A stretch of DNA of 5,130 nt from Thiolapillus brandeum. GTDB lineage: Bacteria > Pseudomonadota > Gammaproteobacteria > Chromatiales > Chromatiaceae. The notes under the pieces are model-generated. The model saw only the letters and a list, made by a program, of their open reading frames with translations, made no database searches and had not been told where the DNA came from. Shown here in pieces: positions 1-5,130 of this stretch (its first letter is position 1; every line of letters starts with the position of its first letter). Where the stretch lies: the NCBI GenBank assembly GCA_011051425.1, contig DRLF01000458.1, forward strand, positions 1 to 5,130, read 5' to 3'. The position numbers were made by a program, and so were the translations under genes.

Positions 1-1324
1 CGCTGCGGCCGACATAGACATTGCCGTTATCGTCATACCAGGCGGGAATGCGGTGTCCCCACCAGATCTGGCGGCTGATGCACCAGTCCTGGATGTTGCG
101 CATCCATTCGAAATAGGTGTTTTTCCAGTTGTCCGGCACGAAGCGGATGCGGCCGGTTTCCACGGCCTCGATGGCGGGCCTGGCCAGGGGCTCGATTTTC
201 ACGTACCACTGGTCGGTGAGGAAAGGCTCGATGACGGCGCCGGAGCGGTCACCTCTGGGCACCATGAGCTTATGGTCATCAATCTTTTCCAGCAGATCCA
301 GTGCTTCAAGATCGGCCAGCATGGCCTTTCTTGCTGCGTAGCGGTCCATGCCCACGTATTTTTCCGGAATCAGTTCCTGGTCATCTGCTTCATTGGCGCG
401 GATGGCGGCGTCCACGGTGAAGATGTTGATGAGTCCGCCATGGGGTTGATCGGCAATGGCGGTCTCGTCCCGGTGACGCTGCCAGACTTCATAGTCGTTG
501 AAGTCATGGGCGGGGGTGATCTTCACGCAGCCGGTGCCAAACTCGGCATCCACATGCTCATCGGCAATGATGGGAATCTTCCGCCCGGTGAGGGGCAGCT
601 CCACGAATTCGCCAATGAGGCGCGCGTAGCGTTCATCGCCGGGGCTGACCGCCACGGCGCAGTCGCCGATCATGGTTTCGGGACGGGTGGTGGCCACCAC
701 CAGCTGGCCGGTACCGTTGGTCAGGGGATAGCGCATGTGCCACAGGTGGCCGTTTTCTTCCTGGGACAGGACTTCCAGGTCGGAGACGGCCGTGTGCAGC
801 ACCGGGTCCCAGTTCACGAGGCGCTTGCCCCGGTAGATCAGGCCTTCTTCATAGAGCCGGACGAAGACTTCCTTCACGGCCTCGGACAGCCCCTCGTCCA
901 TGGTGAAGCGCTCATGCTCCCAGTCCAGGGAGGCGCCCATGCGCCGCAGCTGGCGGGTGATGGTGCCGCCGGATTCCTTTTTCCATTGCCAGACGCGCTC
1001 GATGAATTTTTCCCGGCCCAGGTCGTGACGGGTTTTTCCCTCTTTCTCCAGCAGGCGTTCCACCACCATCTGGGTGGCGATACCGGCATGGTCGGTGCCC
1101 GGCTGCCACAGGGTGTTGTCACCCTTCATGCGGTGGTAGCGGGTCAGGCCGTCCATGATGGTGTCCTGGAAGGCATGTCCCATGTGCAGGCTGCCGGTCA
1201 CGTTGGGCGGCGGGATCATGATGCAATAGCTGCGCTCGCCACCCTGGGGGGCGAACCAGCCATTCTCTTCCCAGGTCTGATACCAGCGCTGCTCGATGGC
1301 AGTGGGGTCGAAAGTCTTGTCCAT
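1..1324 (-). CDS. valS: Valyl-tRNA synthetase, N-terminal 441 residues (partial)
   Basis: This is a class I aminoacyl-tRNA synthetase that charges tRNA-Val with valine in the cytoplasm. The reading frame is open from ATG 1324 to the left edge, giving 441 residues, about half of the roughly 950 usual for the family. The protein starts [20 protein letters not shown]. It carries the ValRS signature [13 protein letters not shown] at residues 38-50, which contains the class I HIGH motif as HMGH (47-50). [10 protein letters not shown] follows at 76-85. The CP1 editing domain is marked by ATTRPETM near 211-218 and by [12 protein letters not shown] further on. The catalytic core resumes at [18 protein letters not shown] (413-430). 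The KMSKS loop and the tRNA-binding C-terminal part lie outside the window. The start is chosen because family homology begins right after it and a TATAAT box lies about 30 bases upstream. No frameshift or in-frame stop is seen. The identification is very secure. Confidence 0.97.
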   Translation of the reverse strand, partial: MDKTFDPTAIEQRWYQTWEENGWFAPQGGERSYCIMIPPPNVTGSLHMGHAFQDTIMDGLTRYHRMKGDNTLWQPGTDHAGIATQMVVERLLEKEGKTRHDLGREKFIERVWQWKKESGGTITRQLRRMGASLDWEHERFTMDEGLSEAVKEVFVRLYEEGLIYRGKRLVNWDPVLHTAVSDLEVLSQEENGHLWHMRYPLTNGTGQLVVATTRPETMIGDCAVAVSPGDERYARLIGEFVELPLTGRKIPIIADEHVDAEFGTGCVKITPAHDFNDYEVWQRHRDETAIADQPHGGLINIFTVDAAIRANEADDQELIPEKYVGMDRYAARKAMLADLEALDLLEKIDDHKLMVPRGDRSGAVIEPFLTDQWYVKIEPLARPAIEAVETGRIRFVPDNWKNTYFEWMRNIQDWCISRQIWWGHRIPAWYDDNGNVYVGRS

Positions 1325-1352
1325 GTTTTGGAAGGGGTGGTTAAAAAGGGTA

Positions 1353-1383
1353 ATTATACGGTCTGGCAATCGTTTCTGTTCAA
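1353..1383 (-). promoter_or_regulatory. Probable sigma-70 promoter of valS
   Basis: Read on the minus strand, a perfect TATAAT -10 box occupies 1358-1353. The best -35 candidate is TTGAAC at 1383-1378 (four of six consensus bases), which leaves a long 19-base spacer. The expected start of transcription is near 1346, giving a leader of only about 20 bases before the valS ATG. The -10 call is good; the -35 is uncertain because of the spacing. Confidence 0.55.
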
Positions 1384-1385
1384 AA

Positions 1386-1406
1386 AAAGCGTTATCATTG
1401 CGCTTT
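1386..1406. repeat. Inverted repeat between the divergent valS and pcnB genes
   Basis: AAAGCG (1386-1391) and CGCTTT (1401-1406) form a perfect 6-base dyad around a 9-base centre. Read on the minus strand, the second arm runs into seven consecutive T residues (1388-1382), so the element resembles a small intrinsic terminator for transcripts heading towards valS. It lies just upstream of the valS promoter. The centre contains TATCAT (1393-1398), a -10-like hexamer for the pcnB direction without a good -35. It could be a terminator, an operator or chance; the structure is visible but its function is not. Confidence 0.3.
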
Positions 1407-1419
1407 CGTTGAACCGATC

Positions 1420-1423
1420 AGGA
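1420..1423 (+). promoter_or_regulatory. Candidate ribosome binding site for pcnB
   Basis: AGGA lies 10 bases before the ATC codon at 1434, within the open stretch that begins after the in-frame TGA at 1410-1412. It is the only Shine-Dalgarno-like motif placed sensibly for an upstream pcnB start. It is used here to favour ATC 1434 over the later ATC 1449 and ATT 1452. The motif is short and could be fortuitous. Confidence 0.4.
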
Positions 1424-1433
1424 CGAGCCGACC

Positions 1434-2702
1434 ATCGCTACACCCAAAATCATTTCCCGGCCCGAACACAATATTTCCCGGGCGAACATTTCCGAAGCAG
1501 CACTGAAGGTACTTTACCGGCTGAAAAAGAGCGGCTACCAGGCCCACCTGGTTGGCGGAGGCGTGCGTGATCTGCTGCTTGGGCGGGAACCCAAGGATTT
1601 CGATGTGGCGACCGATGCCACGCCAGAGCAGGTGAAGGCAGCATTTGGCAATGCCCGCATCATCGGCCGGCGTTTCCGTCTGGTGCATGTGCGCTTCGGG
1701 CGCGAGATCATCGAGGTCGCCACTTTTCGCAGCATGCAGTTCCAGCAGGAAAAGCATTCGGAAGAAGGCATGGTGCTGCGGGACAATGAATTTGGCTCTA
1801 TTGAAGAGGATGCCCTGCGTCGCGATTTCACCGTCAATGCACTGTATTACAACATTGCCGATTTCTCCGTGATCGATTACAGCAACGGTATGCAGGACCT
1901 GGAAGACGGCCTGTTGCGCCTGCTGGGTGATCCGGAAACCCGCTATCGTGAAGATCCTGTGCGCATGCTGCGGGCAGCACGTTTTTCGGCAAAGCTCGGA
2001 TTCAATATCGAAGCTGCCACCGAAGCGCCCATTACAGAACTTGCGCACCTGCTGGGAGATGTGCCTTCGGCGCGCCTGTACGAGGAAGTGCTGAAGCTGT
2101 TCATCAGCGGTTATGCGGTCAGCGCATTCGAAAAGCTGCGCCACTATGATTTGTTTGCCCAGCTGTTTCCCCAGACGGAAGAAGCCCTTGCTCACGAGGA
2201 CCATGAGTTCCCCCTGGTGCTGGTGCTCAAGGGGCTTGAAAACACCGACAAGCGTCTGGCCCAGGACAAACCGGTAACCCCCGCCTTTCTGTTTGCGGTA
2301 CTGCTTTGGGAACCCCTGCGACGCATTGCCAATGAGCTGGAAGCCGAAGGCTTACCCCTGTATCAGGCGCTGCAGCACGCCGGAAACCGGGTGGTGGAAG
2401 AGCAGGTGCGTTGTGTTGCCATTCCGCGGCGGTTTTCGACCCCCATGCGGGAGATCTGGACCCTGCAGGCCCGTTTCCACAACACCAAGGGGAAAAGACC
2501 CCTGCGGCTGCTGGCACATCCGCGCTTCCGCGCCGCCTATGATTTTCTGCTGCTGCGCGCGGAATCCGGTGAAGCCGATCCGGAACTCGCGGCCTGGTGG
2601 ACAAAATTCCAGGAGCAGCAGGGGCTGGACCCGAAAGGCGGTGGCAACAAACCCACGGGAAACAGGCGTCGCCGCCGGCCGCGCAAACGTCCGGCAAAAT
2701 GA
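1434..2702 (+). CDS. pcnB: Poly(A) polymerase I (probable non-canonical AUC start)
   Basis: This enzyme adds 3' poly(A) tails to RNA using ATP, which marks transcripts for decay. It belongs to the class II nucleotidyltransferases, the CCA-enzyme/PAP superfamily. With a start at ATC 1434 the product has 422 residues. Motifs are LVGGGVRDLLLG (39-50), the metal-binding DFDV (55-58), RRFRLVHV, IIEVATF, RRDFTVNALYY (129-139) and ETRYREDPVRMLRAARF (168-184). HPRFRAAYDFLLLRAE lies near the C-terminus, and the protein ends in a basic tail ([12 protein letters not shown]) like that of E. coli PcnB. The only conventional start, GTG 1563, would remove the conserved ISRANISEAALKVLYRLKKSGY segment and cut inside GGGVRD, so it is very unlikely to be right. 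The open stretch begins just after TGA 1410-1412 and has no ATG, GTG or TTG before 1563. The stop overlaps the folK start. The function is secure; the exact start is inferred. Confidence 0.93.
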   Translation: MATPKIISRPEHNISRANISEAALKVLYRLKKSGYQAHLVGGGVRDLLLGREPKDFDVATDATPEQVKAAFGNARIIGRRFRLVHVRFGREIIEVATFRSMQFQQEKHSEEGMVLRDNEFGSIEEDALRRDFTVNALYYNIADFSVIDYSNGMQDLEDGLLRLLGDPETRYREDPVRMLRAARFSAKLGFNIEAATEAPITELAHLLGDVPSARLYEEVLKLFISGYAVSAFEKLRHYDLFAQLFPQTEEALAHEDHEFPLVLVLKGLENTDKRLAQDKPVTPAFLFAVLLWEPLRRIANELEAEGLPLYQALQHAGNRVVEEQVRCVAIPRRFSTPMREIWTLQARFHNTKGKRPLRLLAHPRFRAAYDFLLLRAESGEADPELAAWWTKFQEQQGLDPKGGGNKPTGNRRRRRPRKRPAK

Positions 2703-3178
2703 TCGACGCCTATATCGGCCTGGGCAGCAATCTGGACCAGCCCGTGCAGCAGATCCTTCAGGCATTGGATGAGCTGGACTGCGTGCCGGAAAGCTGGCTT
2801 GTCAGGGCATCTTCACTCTATGCCAGTGCTCCCATGGGTCCTCAGGATCAGCCGGACTATGTCAATGCCGTGGCGGCCATCCGTACCGGGCTGGCACCAC
2901 TGGATCTGCTGGATGCGCTTCAGGAGATCGAAAAGTGTCATGGGCGCATCCGCGACCGGCGCTGGGGGCCACGAACTCTGGATCTGGATCTGCTATTGTA
3001 TGGCGATCAGATCATTCAGGACCGCCGCCTGACGGTGCCACACCCGGGTCTGGCCCAGCGGGCATTTGTGCTGAAGCCTCTCGAGGAGATTGCGCCCCGG
3101 CTCCGTGTACCCGGACTGGACGATATAGCAGCACTGTCGGCAGCCCGTACCGATCAGCAAGTGAGACGAATCGAATGA
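2699..3178 (+). CDS. folK: 2-amino-4-hydroxy-6-hydroxymethyldihydropteridine pyrophosphokinase (HPPK)
   Basis: FolK transfers pyrophosphate from ATP to 6-hydroxymethyl-7,8-dihydropterin, the step before dihydropteroate synthase in folate biosynthesis; it is cytosolic. The 159 residues equal the length of E. coli FolK. Visible signatures are YIGLGSNL (5-12), QPDYVNAV (51-58), and the HPPK signature [14 protein letters not shown] (88-101), with Arg92 and the magnesium-binding Asp95 and Asp97. [23 protein letters not shown] follows in the C-terminal third. The ATG at 2699 overlaps the pcnB stop by 4 bases (ATGA). No clear Shine-Dalgarno sequence precedes it, so translation is probably coupled to pcnB. 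pcnB-folK adjacency is also found in E. coli. All key residues are present. Confidence 0.97.
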   Translation: MIDAYIGLGSNLDQPVQQILQALDELDCVPESWLVRASSLYASAPMGPQDQPDYVNAVAAIRTGLAPLDLLDALQEIEKCHGRIRDRRWGPRTLDLDLLLYGDQIIQDRRLTVPHPGLAQRAFVLKPLEEIAPRLRVPGLDDIAALSAARTDQQVRRIE

Positions 3179-3975
3179 AAGACAAAATCACGCTCAGCAG
3201 CCTGGAGCGTATGAAATCGGCAGGCGAAAAGATTGCCGTGCTGACCGCTTATGATGCCGGTTTTGCCCGTCTGGCGGAATCCGCCGGCGTGGAAGTGATC
3301 CTGGTGGGTGATTCCCTGGGCATGGTGGTACAGGGGCATGACAGTACCCTGCCCGTGACCGTTCAGGAGATGGTCTATCACACGGCAATGGTCAACCGGG
3401 GCTGCCACAGGCCGCTGCTGGTTGCCGACATGCCGTTCATGAGTCATGGCACACCCCGTCAGGCACTGGACAATGCCGGGCGTCTGATGAAGGAAGGCGG
3501 CGCCCACATGGTCAAGCTCGAAGGCGGTCACGCCCAGGTGGAGACTGTACGGCACCTGACGGACCGGGCTGTACCCGTGTGTGCCCATCTGGGGTTGCTT
3601 CCTCAGTCCATTCACCAGCTGGGCGGTTACAAGGTGCAGGGCAGGGACAGCCACAGTGCCGAGCGTATCCTCAACGAGGCCAATGAGCTGCAGGAGGCAG
3701 GCGCCCAGATGCTGGTGCTGGAATGTGTGCCGGAACTGCTGGCAACGGAAATCAGCCTCGCACTGGATATACCTGTGATCGGCATCGGCGCCGGACGGGG
3801 CTGCGACGGACAGGTGCTGGTGCTCCATGACATGCTGGGGATCACACCCGGAAAGGTACCCAGCTTCAGTCGCAACTTCATGGAGAAAGAAAACTCTGTC
3901 GAAAATGCCATGCGGGCCTTTGTCGAAGCAGTGCACAGGGGTGAGTTTCCCGCCGAGGAACACTGTTTTCAATGA
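3175..3975 (+). CDS. panB: 3-methyl-2-oxobutanoate hydroxymethyltransferase
   Basis: PanB catalyses the first committed step of pantothenate synthesis: it transfers a hydroxymethyl group from 5,10-methylene-tetrahydrofolate to 2-oxoisovalerate, giving ketopantoate. The 266-residue protein is full length for this TIM-barrel family. Expected metal and substrate positions are intact: VGDSLGM (Asp46), VADMPF (Asp85), VKLEGG (Lys114, Glu116), and the catalytic Glu183 in [27 protein letters not shown] and [22 protein letters not shown] complete the pattern, and the end EEHCFQ matches the usual PanB terminus. The start ATG 3175 overlaps the folK stop by 4 bases. An upstream in-frame ATG at 2935 would lie deep inside folK and adds no family sequence, so it is rejected. 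Placing PanB next to FolK joins a folate-consuming enzyme to a folate-making one. Confidence 0.97.
   Translation: MKDKITLSSLERMKSAGEKIAVLTAYDAGFARLAESAGVEVILVGDSLGMVVQGHDSTLPVTVQEMVYHTAMVNRGCHRPLLVADMPFMSHGTPRQALDNAGRLMKEGGAHMVKLEGGHAQVETVRHLTDRAVPVCAHLGLLPQSIHQLGGYKVQGRDSHSAERILNEANELQEAGAQMLVLECVPELLATEISLALDIPVIGIGAGRGCDGQVLVLHDMLGITPGKVPSFSRNFMEKENSVENAMRAFVEAVHRGEFPAEEHCFQ
3955..3959 (+). promoter_or_regulatory. Shine-Dalgarno sequence of panC inside the end of panB
   Basis: GAGGA lies 12 bases before the panC ATG at 3972, a slightly long spacing. The same bases encode part of the conserved Glu-Glu-His end of PanB, so this stretch would serve both as coding sequence and as ribosome binding site. 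Confidence 0.5.
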
Positions 3976-4811
3976 AGCAGGTAACATCCGTAGCGCAGTT
4001 GCGTGAGGCAGTGGCAGGTCTGCGGGGCCGGACAGCCCTGGTGCCGACCATGGGCAATCTCCATGAAGGGCATCTGACACTGGTGCGCCGGGCCCGTGAA
4101 ATCGCCGACCATGTGGTAGTCAGCATCTTCGTCAATCCGCTGCAGTTTGATCGTGAACAGGACCTGCAGGCTTACCCGCGAACGGAAGAACAGGACCTGG
4201 ATCTGCTGCGCTCAGAAGGTGTCGAGCTGACATTCACACCTTCGACAGAAGCCATCTATCCGCATTCCATGGACGTACACACCCGCGTTGAAGTGCCAGG
4301 CCTTTCCGACATCTTCTGCGGGGAGTCCAGGCCCGGTCATTTCGTGGGTGTCGCCACTATCGTGTGCAAGCTGTTCAACATGGTACAGCCACAGGCTGCG
4401 GTGTTCGGCAGGAAGGATTTTCAGCAACTGCTGATCATCAGACGCATGGTGGAAGACCTGGCCATGCCCATAGAGATCGCTGGTGTCGATACGGTGCGGG
4501 AAGCCGATGGCCTGGCCATGAGTTCGCGCAACAATTATCTGGATCCACAGCAGCGCAAGATGGCGCCAGCCCTGTATCATGCGCTGCAGCAGACCGCCGA
4601 AGCCCTGCGACAGGGTGAAAGGCACTATGCCGAACTGGAAGAAAACGCCACGCGACTGATCGCGGCTGCAGGCATGACACCGGATTATTTCAGTATCCGT
4701 CGTGCTTCAGATCTGGGAACACCTGCTAAATCGGAAACCGGATTCGTCATACTTGGCGCCGCCTTTCTGGGTATGGCGCGTTTGATCGACAATCTCGAAG
4801 TGAATCTGTAG
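3972..4811 (+). CDS. panC: Pantothenate synthetase (pantoate--beta-alanine ligase)
   Basis: PanC condenses pantoate with beta-alanine using ATP, through a pantoyl-adenylate intermediate, to form pantothenate. The 279-residue protein has the usual length of about 280. It belongs to the HIGH-motif nucleotidyltransferase superfamily. [11 protein letters not shown] (25-35) carries the HxGH ATP-binding motif (31-34). SIFVNPLQF lies at 52-60, and [17 protein letters not shown] (121-137) lines the pantoate site. FGRKDFQQL (146-154) corresponds to the family GxKDxQQ motif. [10 protein letters not shown] (179-188) is the KMSKS-like loop. The ATG overlaps the panB stop by 4 bases, making it the last gene of the operon. 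It is followed by a hairpin and a convergent gene. No panD follows, so beta-alanine must come from elsewhere in the genome. There are no missing residues or disruptions. Confidence 0.97.
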   Translation: MKQVTSVAQLREAVAGLRGRTALVPTMGNLHEGHLTLVRRAREIADHVVVSIFVNPLQFDREQDLQAYPRTEEQDLDLLRSEGVELTFTPSTEAIYPHSMDVHTRVEVPGLSDIFCGESRPGHFVGVATIVCKLFNMVQPQAAVFGRKDFQQLLIIRRMVEDLAMPIEIAGVDTVREADGLAMSSRNNYLDPQQRKMAPALYHALQQTAEALRQGERHYAELEENATRLIAAAGMTPDYFSIRRASDLGTPAKSETGFVILGAAFLGMARLIDNLEVNL

Positions 4812-4814
4812 AAA

Positions 4815-4846
4815 CCTCCCGGGCGGGCTCTCACCTGTCCGGGAGG
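4815..4846. terminator. Hairpin between convergent panC and the small minus-strand gene
   Basis: CCTCCCGG (4815-4822) and CCGGGAGG (4839-4846) form a perfect 8-base GC-rich stem with a 16-base loop, 3 bases past the panC stop. There is no T-run on the plus side. On the minus side the stem is followed by only TTT (4814-4812). It probably ends transcription from both sides, weakly favouring the minus strand. The large loop and short T-tract make it an imperfect intrinsic terminator. Confidence 0.55.
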
Positions 4847-4854
4847 AGTAGGCA

Positions 4855-5130
4855 TCAGTCCCAGAAACTCTGCCGGTGTGGCCTGGCCCAGGGTGGTGGG
4901 GAGAAAAAGTCCCGCTCGATATCCTGCATGTCTGGAAATGCCGGGAACCCCCGCATGGGAAAACCGACTGCGTTGCCGCCCAGGGCGTTCAGCAGCTGAT
5001 CCTTTTGCGGGCCGGGCAGGTCCTTTTCCTTTTTGATCTGCTCTGCGAGTTCATCCTTCGATCCTTCATATTCGAATTTCTTCATGTTTCCATCCTGGTC
5101 CAGAAACTCGATCATGGCCTTGTACTTGCC
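4855..5130 (-). CDS. Small protein of unknown function (possibly partial at right edge)
   Basis: I do not recognise this gene. The frame is open from the right edge to TGA at 4857-4855. The first methionine inside the window is at 5115, giving 86 residues, but the frame continues upstream as GKYKA, so the true start may lie beyond the window. The ATG at 5115 lacks a well-spaced Shine-Dalgarno sequence, having only AAGG two bases before it. The first part, MIEFLDQDGNMKKFEYEGSK followed by DELAEQIKKEKDLPGPQKDQ, is charged and reads like a small beta hairpin plus helix. The C-terminal 40 residues are rich in Pro, Phe and Gly (FPMRGFPAFPDM, FFSPPPWARP). There is no signal peptide, membrane segment or cysteine in the visible part, so it is probably cytosolic. 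The gene converges on panC, with the hairpin in between. It is called real because of the protein-like composition, the lack of any competing gene on the other strand, and the terminator-like hairpin just past its stop. Confidence 0.65.
   Translation of the reverse strand, partial: GKYKAMIEFLDQDGNMKKFEYEGSKDELAEQIKKEKDLPGPQKDQLLNALGGNAVGFPMRGFPAFPDMQDIERDFFSPPPWARPHRQSFWD

Noticed and set aside
1393..1398. TATCAT as a pcnB -10 box
   Set aside because: It matches five of six consensus bases, but no acceptable -35 hexamer is found 16-18 bases upstream, so it is not listed as a promoter.
1563..1565. GTG as the start of pcnB
   Set aside because: It falls inside the conserved GGGVRD motif, and PcnB-like sequence continues for more than 35 residues upstream.
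53..1570. Very long open frame (505 codons) on the plus strand opposite valS
   Set aside because: It is the antisense shadow of the valS coding sequence. The minus strand gives an unmistakable ValRS with all motifs, while the plus translation is His/Gly/Val-rich without family features and runs into the pcnB start region.
1395..2204. 269-codon open frame on the minus strand opposite pcnB
   Set aside because: It overlaps the clear pcnB coding sequence on the opposite strand and shows no recognisable domain; it is a codon-bias shadow.
2935..3174. Upstream in-frame ATG that would extend panB by 80 residues
   Set aside because: The extension lies wholly inside folK in another frame and has no PanB homology. 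ATG 3175 gives the normal family N-terminus and an ATGA junction.
3154..4080. 308-codon open frame on the minus strand opposite panB
   Set aside because: It is antisense to panB, which has every catalytic residue; the translation is His/Gln-rich, as expected from reversed coding sequence.
1..5130. CRISPR array, tRNA, rRNA, insertion sequence or defence cassette
   Set aside because: No regularly spaced repeats, cloverleaf-like sequence, transposase motifs or terminal repeats were seen. Almost the whole window is occupied by housekeeping genes.

Overview
The window looks like ordinary chromosome from a moderately GC-rich gammaproteobacterium. The evidence is the gene order pcnB-folK-panB-panC and a poly(A) polymerase of the E. 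coli PcnB type, with its Arg/Lys-rich tail. The exact genus cannot be told from the sequence. Upstream of pcnB sits a divergent valS, rather than the dksA/gluQ genes found there in E. coli.

Layout: 1-1324 (minus) is the 5' half of valS, valyl-tRNA synthetase, cut by the window edge. Positions 1325-1433 form a short divergent control region with a clear TATAAT box for valS and a small dyad. From 1434 to 4811 (plus) runs a tightly packed operon: pcnB (poly(A) polymerase I), folK (HPPK), panB (ketopantoate hydroxymethyltransferase) and panC (pantothenate synthetase). Each of the three junctions is a 4-base ATGA stop/start overlap. A GC-rich hairpin at 4815-4846 separates panC from a convergent small gene of unknown function (4855 to the right edge, minus).

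The genes connect as follows. FolK makes a folate precursor, and PanB consumes a folate one-carbon unit (5,10-methylene-THF) to make ketopantoate. PanC then joins pantoate to beta-alanine to give pantothenate, the vitamin precursor of CoA. PcnB acts in RNA turnover, and its link to the others is only co-transcription. No panD (beta-alanine supply) or panE (ketopantoate reduction) is visible here.

The most notable observation is the start of pcnB. Conserved PcnB-like coding runs well upstream of the only conventional start (GTG 1563), but the open stretch from the TGA at 1410 contains no ATG, GTG or TTG before that GTG. A non-canonical AUC (or AUU) start is therefore likely, as is known for E. 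coli pcnB (AUU). I found no mobile element, CRISPR array, tRNA, rRNA or novel multi-gene system.
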